This document shows positions 9,680-17,713 of a DNA stretch of 64,000 nucleotides, one piece after another; the stretch's first letter is position 1, and each line of letters begins with the position of its first letter. The position numbers and the translations under genes are program-made. The notes below the pieces were generated by a model. The model saw only the letters and a program-made list of their open reading frames with translations, searched no databases and had not been told where the DNA came from. Source of the DNA: Ruegeria_C sp041537925 (GTDB lineage Bacteria > Pseudomonadota > Alphaproteobacteria > Rhodobacterales > Rhodobacteraceae); NCBI RefSeq assembly GCF_041537925.1, contig NZ_JBGOSH010000002.1:372001-436000 (forward strand), read 5' to 3'.

Positions 9680-11023
9680 ATGCGGACATTCGATTTGAAA
9701 AAAGGGCTGAACCTGCCGGTGGACGGGGCGCCCGAACAGACCATCCACCCCGGGCCGGACTACCGGAGCGTTGCCGTTCTGGGCTGCGACACGATCGGCC
9801 TGAAACCAAAGATGCTTGTGGAGGAAGGTGACGAGGTGCAACGCGGCACCCCGCTTTTCTGTCACAAGGACGCGGCGCAGGCGATGATGGTCGCCCCGGT
9901 GACCGGCAAGGTCGTGGCGATCAACCGCGGCGCGCGACGGGTGCTGCAAAGCGTGGTGATCGAGGTTGGCGACGCCAATGACACCGGTATTGGTTTCAGC
10001 GCGACCGGAAATGCCGACAGCGCCGAGGGGCTGACCGAAAAGCTCTGCGCGGCGGGCCTGTGGACCGCGTTCCGCACCCGGCCTTATTCCAAGCTGCCCA
10101 TCCCGCGCACCGTACCACAGGCCATTTTCGTCACCGCGATGGACAGCGAGCCGCTGGCCGGTGATGCTGCCCTGGTCATCGCGGACGCAGCGCAGGCGTT
10201 CGAGGCGGGCATGAAAGCGATCGCGCTGCTGACTGAGGGCACCACCTATCTGTGCCACAAAACAGGCGACACAGTACCGGGCGGCGATCTGCCTGGTGTC
10301 GAGGCCGCCTCGTTTTCCGGCCCGCACCCCTCTGGCCTGGCCGGAACCCATATCCACTTCCTCAACCCGGTGCGCGCCGAGGATGCCGTCTGGACCATAG
10401 GCTATCAAGACGTGATCGCCATTGGTCGGCTGGTGCTGACCGGGCATCTGGACCCAAGCGTCGTCGTGGCGCTCTCGGGACCGATGGCCGCACGCCCGCG
10501 CCTGATCCGCACTGTCATGGGCGCATCGACCGACGACCTGACACGGGATGAAATCAAAGGCGACGACCCGGTCCGCGTGATCTCGGGCTCGATCCTGAGC
10601 GGGCGCAAGGCCGAGGGCCCAGAGGCCTATCTGGGTCGGTTCGCGCGTCAGATCACGCTCATCCGCGAGGACCCCGACCAGATCCCGATGGGCTGGATCC
10701 GCCCAATGCCGTCGAAATACGCGGTGCAGCCGGTGTTGGGTTCGGCCTTTGCCAAGAAGGTCTACGGCCTGACCAGCAACCTCAACGGGGGCCGCCGTGC
10801 AATGGTGCCCACCGGCACCTTCGAAGAGCTGATGCCGCAGGATTACCTGCCGACGCAGCTGCTGCGGGCGATGCTGGTTATGGATACCGACACCGCGCAG
10901 GTGCTTGGCGCGCTGGAGCTGGACGAAGAGGACCTCGGCCTTGTGGGGTTTGCCTGCCCGGCGAAATATGAATACGGGATGGCCCTGCGGGACTGCCTGA
11001 CCAAGATTGAAAAGGAGGGCTGA
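9680..11023 (+). CDS. nqrA: Na+-translocating NADH:quinone reductase subunit A
   Basis: Subunit A of the six-subunit Na+-NQR, which oxidises NADH with quinone and pumps Na+ outward. The chosen ATG gives MRTFDLKKGLNLPV, the standard NqrA N-terminus, and a 447-residue protein as in other NqrA. The frame is open 66 bases further upstream, but that extension (MWRASVREAP...) does not look like NqrA. NqrA is a soluble subunit on the cytoplasmic side and takes part in quinone binding. It is the first gene of a tight operon: nqrB begins five bases after its stop. The ribosome site is weak. Confidence 0.95.
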   Translation: MRTFDLKKGLNLPVDGAPEQTIHPGPDYRSVAVLGCDTIGLKPKMLVEEGDEVQRGTPLFCHKDAAQAMMVAPVTGKVVAINRGARRVLQSVVIEVGDANDTGIGFSATGNADSAEGLTEKLCAAGLWTAFRTRPYSKLPIPRTVPQAIFVTAMDSEPLAGDAALVIADAAQAFEAGMKAIALLTEGTTYLCHKTGDTVPGGDLPGVEAASFSGPHPSGLAGTHIHFLNPVRAEDAVWTIGYQDVIAIGRLVLTGHLDPSVVVALSGPMAARPRLIRTVMGASTDDLTRDEIKGDDPVRVISGSILSGRKAEGPEAYLGRFARQITLIREDPDQIPMGWIRPMPSKYAVQPVLGSAFAKKVYGLTSNLNGGRRAMVPTGTFEELMPQDYLPTQLLRAMLVMDTDTAQVLGALELDEEDLGLVGFACPAKYEYGMALRDCLTKIEKEG

Positions 11024-11028
11024 GCCGA

Positions 11029-12237
11029 ATGGGTTTGCGCAGCTTCTTTGACCGGATCGAGCCGAATTTCACCAAAGGCGGCAAGTACGAGAAACTCTTC
11101 CCTGTCTACGAGATGGTGGAAAGCTTTATCTACACCCCCAAAACGGTGACCAAGGCCGCACCACATGCGCGGTCTTACGTCGATATGAAACGGATCATGA
11201 CTTATGTCGTGATCGCAACGATCCCCTGTATCCTGATGGCCTTCTACAACAACGGCTATCAGGCCAATCAGGCCATCGCCACAATGGGTCCCGAGGCCGC
11301 GACCGGATGGCGGATCGCGCTGCTGCAGATGTTCGGCATCTCGCTGAACCCCGGCAGCATTTTTGCCAACATGGCGCACGGTTTCCTCTATTTCTTACCG
11401 ATCTACCTGACCACCCTAGTCATTGGCGGTATCTGGGAAGTGATCTTTGCCACCGTGCGCGGTCACGAAGTGAACGAAGGTTTCCTTGTCACGTCCATGC
11501 TTTACACGCTTATCATGCCTGCCACCGCGCCTCTCTGGCAGGTGGCTCTGGGCATTTCCTTCGGTGTTGTCATCGGCAAAGAGGTGTTTGGCGGCACCGG
11601 CAAGAACTTCCTCAACCCGGCTCTGACGGGCCGCGCGTTTCTGTATTTCGCCTATCCCGCGAACATGTCGGGTGACGCGGTATGGACGCCGGTTGACGGC
11701 TTTTCCGGCGCGACCGCGCTCGCTGTCTCGGCCGCCGATGGCTACAAGGAACTCGCCGCACAGGGCATCACTTGGATGGATGCGTTCCTGGGTTTCATTC
11801 AGGGCTCGCTGGGCGAAACCTCAACGCTGGCCTGCATGCTCGGTCTGGCCTTCCTGCTGATCACCAAGATCGCCAACTGGCGGCTGATCGTAGGCTGTCT
11901 GGCAGGCACGATCGGCCTGTCGTTGCTCTTGAACCTCATCGGCTCAGACACCAACCCCATGTTTGCGATGCCATGGTACTGGCACATCGTGCTGGGTGGA
12001 TATGCCTTTGGCCTGGCCTTTATGGTGACCGAGCCGGTCTCAGCCAGCCACACCAATGTGGGCCGCTACTGGTACGGCGCCCTGATCGGGGTGATGGTGG
12101 TGTTGATCCGTGTGGTCAACCCGGCGTTCCCCGAAGGCATGATGCTAGCAATCCTGTTCGGCAACGTCTTCGCACCTCTGATCGACTATTTCGTCGTACA
12201 GGCCAACATCAAGCGGAGGGCGCGTCGTCATGTCTGA
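11029..12237 (+). CDS. nqrB: Na+-NQR subunit B
   Basis: A 402-residue integral membrane subunit with about ten hydrophobic segments. The motif DGFSGATALAVS near residue 224 contains the SGAT sequence whose Thr carries covalent FMN in this family, attached by an ApbE-type flavin transferase. The ribosome site AAGGAGGG lies across the nqrA stop. NqrB carries riboflavin and FMN and is the core of Na+ translocation. Its end overlaps the nqrC start by 8 bp (ATGTCTGA). Confidence 0.96.
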   Translation: MGLRSFFDRIEPNFTKGGKYEKLFPVYEMVESFIYTPKTVTKAAPHARSYVDMKRIMTYVVIATIPCILMAFYNNGYQANQAIATMGPEAATGWRIALLQMFGISLNPGSIFANMAHGFLYFLPIYLTTLVIGGIWEVIFATVRGHEVNEGFLVTSMLYTLIMPATAPLWQVALGISFGVVIGKEVFGGTGKNFLNPALTGRAFLYFAYPANMSGDAVWTPVDGFSGATALAVSAADGYKELAAQGITWMDAFLGFIQGSLGETSTLACMLGLAFLLITKIANWRLIVGCLAGTIGLSLLLNLIGSDTNPMFAMPWYWHIVLGGYAFGLAFMVTEPVSASHTNVGRYWYGALIGVMVVLIRVVNPAFPEGMMLAILFGNVFAPLIDYFVVQANIKRRARRHV

Positions 12238-13042
12238 TGCACCGAACCCTGAATCCAAGGGCCTGATCGGCCGTTTCCTGGCGATGCCAGCAGATTCGGT
12301 GCCGAAGACTATTTTCGTTGCTGTGACGCTTTGCCTCTTTGCCTCGATGATCGTGTCGGCAGCAGCCGTGTCGCTGCGCCCGGTGCAAGAGGCCAACAAG
12401 CTGCGCGACAAGCAGTTGAACGTTCTGCAAGTCGCCGGTGTCTATGAACCCGGCATGAATGTCGCCGAAGCCTTCGCAGCCTTTGAGCCTCAGGTGCTGG
12501 ATCTGGCCACGGGCGAGTTTACCGACCAGTTCGACCCGGCAACTTTCGACGATGTTGCCGCCGCCTCGGACCCTGAACTGAGCGTGGCGCTGGACAATGA
12601 CCCTGCCAGTATTGGCCGCAAGGCCAAATACCGGGTGATTTATCTGCTGAAAGCAGATGACGGGTCGCTCGACAAGGTGATCTTACCGGTACAGGGCTAT
12701 GGCCTCTGGTCCACGCTTTACGGTTTCATAGCACTTGAAAAGAACGGCAACGACATTTTCGGTCTGCAATTCTACCAGCATGGCGAAACCCCCGGCCTTG
12801 GCGCCGAGGTGGACAACCCGCGCTGGAAAGCGCTGTGGAACGGCAAAAAGCTGCGTGACGAGGCTGGCGAGGTGCAGATCACCGTCGCCAAGTCGCAACC
12901 CGCGGCCGGACCGGACTATTATGTAGACGCCCTTGCCGGTGCCACGCTGACTTCGGTGGGTGTAGACAACCTGGTGCGCTTCTGGGTGGGTGAAGAGGGT
13001 TACGGCCCCTTCCTGGCACGACTGCAAGCAGGAGAGATCTGA
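12230..13042 (+). CDS. nqrC: Na+-NQR subunit C
   Basis: A 270-residue subunit with one N-terminal transmembrane helix (TIFVAVTLCLFASMIVSAAA) and a periplasmic FMN-binding domain. The flavinylation motif is near residue 235 as DALAGATLTSVGV; the usual Ser before GAT is Ala here, but the acceptor Thr is kept. It relays electrons between the Fe site in NqrD/E and NqrB. It overlaps nqrB by 8 bp and its stop shares a base with the nqrD start (TGATG). Confidence 0.95.
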   Translation: MSDAPNPESKGLIGRFLAMPADSVPKTIFVAVTLCLFASMIVSAAAVSLRPVQEANKLRDKQLNVLQVAGVYEPGMNVAEAFAAFEPQVLDLATGEFTDQFDPATFDDVAAASDPELSVALDNDPASIGRKAKYRVIYLLKADDGSLDKVILPVQGYGLWSTLYGFIALEKNGNDIFGLQFYQHGETPGLGAEVDNPRWKALWNGKKLRDEAGEVQITVAKSQPAAGPDYYVDALAGATLTSVGVDNLVRFWVGEEGYGPFLARLQAGEI

Positions 13043-13695
13043 TGTCACAGACACGCAAGGAACTTCTGGTCGATCCGCTGGTCGACAACAACCCGATCAC
13101 CTTGCAGGTGCTGGGCATTTGTTCAGCGTTGGCGGTGACCTCATCACTGCAGGTGTCGCTGGTGATGGCGCTGGCGGTGATCTTCGTGACCTCGTTCTCT
13201 TCCTTCTTCATCTCCTGCCTGCGCAACCACATACCGGGCTCGATCCGGATCATCGTGCAGATGGTGATCATTGCTTCGCTGGTGATCCTGGTCGACCAGA
13301 TCCTCAAAGCCTACGCCTTCGAGATCTCAAAAACACTATCGGTCTTTGTCGGCCTGATCATCACCAACTGCATCGTGATGGGCCGGGCCGAGGCCTTTGC
13401 CATGAAGAACCCGCCGGTCGCGTCCTTCATCGACGGCGCGGGCAATGGTCTGGGCTATGGCCTGATCCTGATGCTGGTGGGTTTCATCCGCGAATTGTTC
13501 GGCGCGGGATCGCTCTTTGGGGTCACCATCCTTGAGACGGTTAACAATGGCGGCTGGTACGTGCCCAACGGCATGTTGCTGTTGCCACCATCGGCATTTT
13601 TTATCATTGGGTTGATCATCTGGGGGTTCCGGACTTGGAAGCCGAACCAGGTCGAAGACCGTGAGTACAAGATCCAGCAGGCAGAGGCACACTGA
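13042..13695 (+). CDS. nqrD: Na+-NQR subunit D
   Basis: A 217-residue, six-helix membrane subunit of the NqrDE/RnfAE family. The conserved Cys segments FISCLRNHIPGS and GLIITNCIVMGRAEAFAMKNPP are present. In the known structure NqrD and NqrE share an iron centre in the membrane. The start overlaps the nqrC stop as TGATG and the end overlaps the nqrE start in the same way, so translation is coupled through the operon. Confidence 0.95.
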   Translation: MSQTRKELLVDPLVDNNPITLQVLGICSALAVTSSLQVSLVMALAVIFVTSFSSFFISCLRNHIPGSIRIIVQMVIIASLVILVDQILKAYAFEISKTLSVFVGLIITNCIVMGRAEAFAMKNPPVASFIDGAGNGLGYGLILMLVGFIRELFGAGSLFGVTILETVNNGGWYVPNGMLLLPPSAFFIIGLIIWGFRTWKPNQVEDREYKIQQAEAH

Positions 13696-14303
13696 TGGAA
13701 GGTCTCATCTCTCTGGCCGTAAAGGCCATCTTTGTTGAAAATCTCGCGCTCAGCTTCTTCCTTGGCATGTGTACCTTCATTGCCGTGTCGAAGAAGATCT
13801 CGACCGCGATCGGGTTGGGTATCTCGGTAATGGTCGTGCAGGCCATCACGGTGCCCACCAACAACCTGCTGCTGACTTATCTGCTGAAACCCGGTGCGCT
13901 GGCCTGGGCGGGCTTCCCGGATGTGGACCTGACCTTCCTCGGACTGATTTCCTATATCGGTGTGATTGCGGCGATGGTGCAGATCCTCGAGATGATCCTC
14001 GATAAATATTTTCCGCCGCTTTACAACGCGCTTGGGATCTTCCTGCCGCTGATCACGGTGAACTGCGCCATCCTGGGCGGGTCTCTGTTCATGGTGGAAC
14101 GCGATTACAACTTTGCCGAGGCGGCGACCTACGGCTTGTCATCGGGCTTTGGCTGGGCGCTAGCGATCACCGCTATGGCGGGCGTACGCGAAAAGCTGAA
14201 GTATTCCGACATTCCCGACGGGCTGCAGGGCCTTGGCATCACCTTCATCACCGCAGGTCTGATGGCAATGGCCTTCATGTCCTTCTCGGGCGTGAAACTG
14301 TAA
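13695..14303 (+). CDS. nqrE: Na+-NQR subunit E
   Basis: A 202-residue, six-helix partner of NqrD. Family segments seen are ENLALSFFLGMCTFIAVSKK near the N-terminus and LPLITVNCAILGGSLFMVERDYNF in the second half, the latter with the Cys that helps hold the shared iron site. The start overlaps the nqrD stop by one base. nqrF begins 11 bp after its stop. Confidence 0.95.
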   Translation: MEGLISLAVKAIFVENLALSFFLGMCTFIAVSKKISTAIGLGISVMVVQAITVPTNNLLLTYLLKPGALAWAGFPDVDLTFLGLISYIGVIAAMVQILEMILDKYFPPLYNALGIFLPLITVNCAILGGSLFMVERDYNFAEAATYGLSSGFGWALAITAMAGVREKLKYSDIPDGLQGLGITFITAGLMAMAFMSFSGVKL

Positions 14304-14314
14304 GGGGCGGGCAG

Positions 14315-15535
14315 ATGGAAACCTTTACGCTTGGCATCGTCCTTTTCACCCTGATCGTTCTGGCGCTGGTCATGCTCATCATGGTCGCGCGCTCACGGCT
14401 GGTCTCGACCGGCAATGTCAACATCACTATCAATGGCGAGAAGACCATTTCCGTTCCCGCCGGTGGCAAATTGCTGCAGACGCTGGCGGAACAGAAACTC
14501 TTCGTCCCTTCGGCCTGCGGTGGCGGCGGCACCTGCGCGCAATGCCGTGTGAAAATCCACTCGGGTGGCGGTTCTATCCTGCCGACCGAGGAAAGCCATA
14601 TCACCAAGCGCGAAGCCTCCTGCGGCGACCGTCTGTCTTGTCAGGTCGCGGTCAAGCAGGACATGGATATTGAAGTCCCCGAAGAGGTCTTTGGCGTCAA
14701 GAAGTGGGAATGCACGGTCCGCTCGAACGAAAACGTGGCCACCTTCATCAAGGCGCTGACCCTGGACCTGCCCGAGGGCGAGGACGTGAATTTCCGCGCG
14801 GGCGGCTATATCCAGATCGAAGCACCCGCGCACCAGTTGGCCTACACCGATTTTGACGTCGAGGAGGAGTATCGCGAGGATTGGGACAAGTTCAACCTGT
14901 GGCAATACAAATCCACTGTGACTGAACCGATCGAGCGCGCCTATTCCATGGCCAACTACCCCGAAGAACGCGGAATGATCATGCTTAATGTCCGTGTTGC
15001 CTCACCGCCTCCCGGCTCCGAAGGTATCCCGGCTGGTCAGATGTCGTCTTATATCTTCAACCTCAAACCGGGCGACAAGGTTACCATTTCGGGACCGTTT
15101 GGTGAGTTCTTCGCCCGTGACACCGAGAAGGAAATGGTCTTCATCGGCGGCGGCGCGGGCATGGCCCCGATGCGCAGCCATATCTTCGACCAGCTCAAGC
15201 GGCTCAGCTCCAAGCGCAAGATCAGCTTTTGGTACGGTGCGCGCTCCAAACGCGAGATGTTCTTTGTCGAGGATTTCGACGGGCTCGCCGCCGAAAACCC
15301 GAATTTCGAATGGCACGTGGCGCTGAGCGACCCACAACCAGGTGACGACTGGGATGGCTATACCGGCTTCATTCACAACGTTCTGTTCGAGGAATACCTA
15401 AAGAACCACCCCGCGCCCGAGGATTGCGAATTCTACATGTGCGGCCCGCCGATTATGAACCTGTCGGTCATAAACATGCTACTGGAACTGGGTGTGGAGC
15501 GCGAAGACATCATGTTGGACGATTTCGGCGGATAG
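14315..15535 (+). CDS. nqrF: Na+-NQR subunit F, NADH-oxidising flavoprotein
   Basis: A 406-residue entry point for electrons from NADH. One N-terminal membrane helix is followed by a [2Fe-2S] ferredoxin domain with Cys in ACGGGGTCAQC and a fourth Cys in RLSCQV (residues about 68-112). An FAD domain follows (RAYSMANYP near residue 210), then a NADH domain (GGGAGMAPMRSH near 278; YMCGPPIMN near 376). The length is normal. It is the last gene of the operon; no apbE or nqrM follows, which many nqr operons have. Confidence 0.96.
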   Translation: METFTLGIVLFTLIVLALVMLIMVARSRLVSTGNVNITINGEKTISVPAGGKLLQTLAEQKLFVPSACGGGGTCAQCRVKIHSGGGSILPTEESHITKREASCGDRLSCQVAVKQDMDIEVPEEVFGVKKWECTVRSNENVATFIKALTLDLPEGEDVNFRAGGYIQIEAPAHQLAYTDFDVEEEYREDWDKFNLWQYKSTVTEPIERAYSMANYPEERGMIMLNVRVASPPPGSEGIPAGQMSSYIFNLKPGDKVTISGPFGEFFARDTEKEMVFIGGGAGMAPMRSHIFDQLKRLSSKRKISFWYGARSKREMFFVEDFDGLAAENPNFEWHVALSDPQPGDDWDGYTGFIHNVLFEEYLKNHPAPEDCEFYMCGPPIMNLSVINMLLELGVEREDIMLDDFGG

Positions 15536-15541
15536 TAAGTG

Positions 15542-15570
15542 AAACCGGCCCCGCCGCGAGCCGGTTTTTC
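15542..15570 (+). terminator. Intrinsic terminator after nqrF
   Basis: AAACCGGC (15542-15549) pairs with GCCGGTTT (15560-15567) around a ten-base GC-rich loop, and a short T tract follows. It begins seven bases after the nqrF stop and marks the end of the nqr operon. Confidence 0.85.
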
Positions 15571-15692
15571 ACTCTGGAATCTAAAACGTCGGTCTCCTTG
15601 CCGTGTTCAATTTGACTTGTAATCCCGGCATCCCAGATGTAACCAGCGCCACAGCAAGCGTATCCGGGTCCACCCAGCTTGCATACCAAATC

Positions 15693-15778
15693 GCCAGCAT
15701 AGCTCAGCTGGTGGAGCACGTCATTCGTAATTAGCGGGTCCCCGCGAGAATGACTTGCGAAACCAAAGGGTTCGAGGC
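15693..15778 (+). pseudogene. Degenerate tRNA-Thr(CGT)-like copy
   Basis: The D-arm and anticodon region (TAGCTCAG.TGGT.GAGC, then ACGTCATTCGTAAT) nearly repeat the intact tRNA-Thr that lies 126 bp downstream, including the TTCGTAA anticodon loop. The rest does not fold: the 5' arm GCCAGCA has no matching 3' acceptor, the anticodon stem is broken on its 3' side, and about 35 extra bases precede a leftover GGTTCGAG T-arm sequence. I read it as a broken duplicate made by an insertion or recombination at the tRNA gene. Confidence 0.65.
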
Positions 15779-15818
15779 ACAGGATTAGAACTAGTAGGGC
15801 CATAGTAAGGTCCGAGAA

Positions 15819-15894
15819 GCCGCTGTAGCTCAGATGGTAGAGCACGTCATTCGTAATGATGGGGTCGGGGGTTCGAGTCCCTTCAGCGGCACCA
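15819..15894 (+). tRNA. tRNA-Thr (anticodon CGT)
   Basis: A full 76-nt cloverleaf. Acceptor GCCGCTG pairs with CAGCGGC, the D-arm is GCTC...GAGC, the anticodon loop is TTCGTAA (anticodon CGT) on a CGTCA/TGATG stem, and the T-loop is TTCGAGT. CCA is encoded. The T-stem has two G-U pairs. tRNA genes of this kind are frequent integration sites, and the decayed mobile-element sequences on both sides fit that use. Confidence 0.93.
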
Positions 15895-16280
15895 GTCTTT
15901 CCCACACCTCGAACAGAATTATAGTACTTAAATCATCGCCTTCAGCAAATTCGCCAGGTGACGATTGCACTCTTGATTTTCAGACATCTGGGCTGGGCTC
16001 AGGATTGTCAAAATGGCCAGTCCCGTGGCGTACTAAACCCGCCGTCAGCGGTTGGTATCGTCCGCAACGATACCTCCTCGGACCCTAAGGTCGGGGAGGC
16101 GCGGCGTATATTCAGGGCTTCTGCCTAAAGGCCAGCGCGGTCGTCTGACCACGGCTTACTAGCTCCCCGCTGCCAAAGATAACTCTGTGCGGATTCCGTT
16201 AGTAGAGGAACCGTTATGAGCAGCACTGAACTTAAAAACAGGGAACAATCATTTTCGGAGCATTTGTTCGTTCCCAGATT
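15895..16280. other. Gene-free stretch with two tandem hairpins
   Basis: No convincing coding frame is seen here on either strand. The notable structure is a pair of adjacent inverted repeats. GGTATCGT (16054-16061) pairs with ACGATACC (16067-16074). Directly after it, CCTCCTCGGACC (16073-16084) pairs with GGTCGGGGAGG (16089-16099) with one bulged base. There is no T tract, so this is not an ordinary terminator. It could be an element end, a recombination site or a small structured RNA. Confidence 0.45.
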
Positions 16281-16562
16281 GTGGTTTTGGAACTAATGGT
16301 TTTTGGCTTTGCCCTGTATCTCCTGCAACAGAGCAACGTGAAGCGGGCAATCGCCAGAGGCAGACGGGCACTACGTCATGTGCTGAATCAAGCTGCGCTC
16401 GCCGCTGTTTGCCACAATCCAATTCTGGAACCTGTAGCCAAACGCCTCAAAGCATGCGGGAAACCTTGTGAACTTCTCATCTTAGCAATTGATAGCTAGC
16501 TCGTCGCCCTCGCAAACGCCATCCTCGCTTCTGTTCAACGTTGGTACGCGAAGCCCGCCAGT
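16281..16562 (+). pseudogene. Remnant of an IS110-family transposase C-terminus
   Basis: The translation ARGRRALRHVLNQAAL..., then CHNPILEPVAKRLKACGKP, matches the C-terminal pattern of IS110-type transposases (GRR..R.ALYMAAL...HNP.L..FY.RL.AAGKP). The frame is broken by TAG at 16497-16499 and continues in the same frame as LVALANAILASVQRW to the next stop, where IS110 proteins read K-L-V-x-L-N-A-x-L. The N-terminal catalytic DEDD part is missing, so it cannot be active. The family call rests on motif resemblance. Confidence 0.6.
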
Positions 16563-16583
16563 TAAACACAGTTGCTAGGCCTT

Positions 16584-16728
16584 ACAAATGCTCGCGTAGC
16601 TCATTGCGTGTTGGCGGTACAGGTCGGCGACCGGGATGCCGCTCTCGGCAAGCTTTTGGAACGCCGAGATCTGCGCGTCGCTGAACTTCGATATCTTTAT
16701 CAGAATATCCTCTCCAATCACTCGAGAA
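16584..16728 (-). pseudogene. Remnant of an IS3-family OrfA (transposase helix-turn-helix)
   Basis: The minus strand reads KISKFSDAQISAFQKLAESG, then IPVADLYRQHAMSYASICKA and a stop. This resembles IS3-type OrfA proteins (KKSRF.EAQI...LKEA..G.PVA.LCRKHGIS.AT.YKW). Only the first 40 or so residues remain and no OrfB is nearby. It lies between the IS110 remnant and the PfkB gene, in the decayed zone downstream of tRNA-Thr. Confidence 0.6.
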
Positions 16729-16825
16729 GATTATACTTTCAGACACCCTGACATTTTTGAGGCATTACCCTACGGACGTTCCGCAGCGCACGACGTTGCA
16801 TCGAGCCAAGCAACGGGTTCCGGGT

Positions 16826-17704
16826 CTAATCGCCCCTTGCGTTCAAAAATGCCGTCACCTCACATTGGGCAGGGATGGCCGCCGCGGCGCCGGCTTTTTG
16901 CACTTTGAGCGCCGCACCCGCACTGGCAAAACGCATGGCCTGCGCCACCGGCTCACCAGCGGCGTAGCGTGCCAGAAACATGCCGAAAAACGTGTCCCCT
17001 GCCCCGGTGGTGTCCACCGGATCGACCATAAAAGCCGGGACTGAGACCTTTTTGCCCTGCGACCAGTGGACTGCCCCCTTGCTGCCATAGGTGATCAGGA
17101 AATCGGGCGTGGTCAGATCGCGGTAGGACCCGCCTATGGCAGTCTCGAACTGCGCGGTTTCGGTCTCGTTCATCGACACCAGATCCACTTGTTGGATCAG
17201 GTCCGGCAGGGTTTCGGCGTCAAAAGGTGCGGCCACAAGCGCGACCTTCATGCCCTTTTCGCGGGCAATCTTCAGCCCCAGATCATTGGCGTTGGTTTCG
17301 TTTTGCAAAAGTAGCCAGTCGCCCGGTAGCGCTCCGGCCAGAGCGGTGCGCAGCATGTCTTCGGTAAAGCTACGATTGGCGCCACCATGGATCACGATGC
17401 TGTTTTCGGACGCCGCATCCACATAGACAATCGCATGGCCGGTGCTGGTCTCAACCTCGGCAATCAATTCGCCTTTGACACACAGATTATCCAGCATCGC
17501 GCGTACCTGCGCGTCACCGCGACCGATCGCGCCGACATGTCGGATGTCTCCGCCTGCGCGCAGGGCGGCGACGGTCATGTTCAGCCCCTTGCCGCCCATG
17601 TTCACGATGTAGTCACGCGCCGACAGGGTCTCGCCCGGGGCGGGCAAGTGATCGACCAGATAGAGGTGATCGATATTGATCGAGCCGAGGTTGTAAATGG
17701 TCAC
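16826..17704 (-). CDS. PfkB-family sugar/nucleoside kinase (ribokinase-like)
   Basis: A 292-residue kinase with both PfkB signatures: NMGGKGLNMTVAALRAGG near residue 35 and the catalytic VDTTGAGDTFFGMFLARY near residue 232, whose Asp is the base. It begins at GTG with AGGGG just upstream, nine bases after the nucleoside hydrolase stop. The likely reaction is ATP-dependent phosphorylation of ribose or a nucleoside. Its neighbour supports ribose: the hydrolase releases ribose and the kinase would trap it as ribose 5-phosphate. The exact substrate cannot be read from the sequence. Confidence 0.88.
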   Translation of the reverse strand: MTIYNLGSINIDHLYLVDHLPAPGETLSARDYIVNMGGKGLNMTVAALRAGGDIRHVGAIGRGDAQVRAMLDNLCVKGELIAEVETSTGHAIVYVDAASENSIVIHGGANRSFTEDMLRTALAGALPGDWLLLQNETNANDLGLKIAREKGMKVALVAAPFDAETLPDLIQQVDLVSMNETETAQFETAIGGSYRDLTTPDFLITYGSKGAVHWSQGKKVSVPAFMVDPVDTTGAGDTFFGMFLARYAAGEPVAQAMRFASAGAALKVQKAGAAAAIPAQCEVTAFLNARGD

Positions 17705-17713
17705 GTGTCACCC

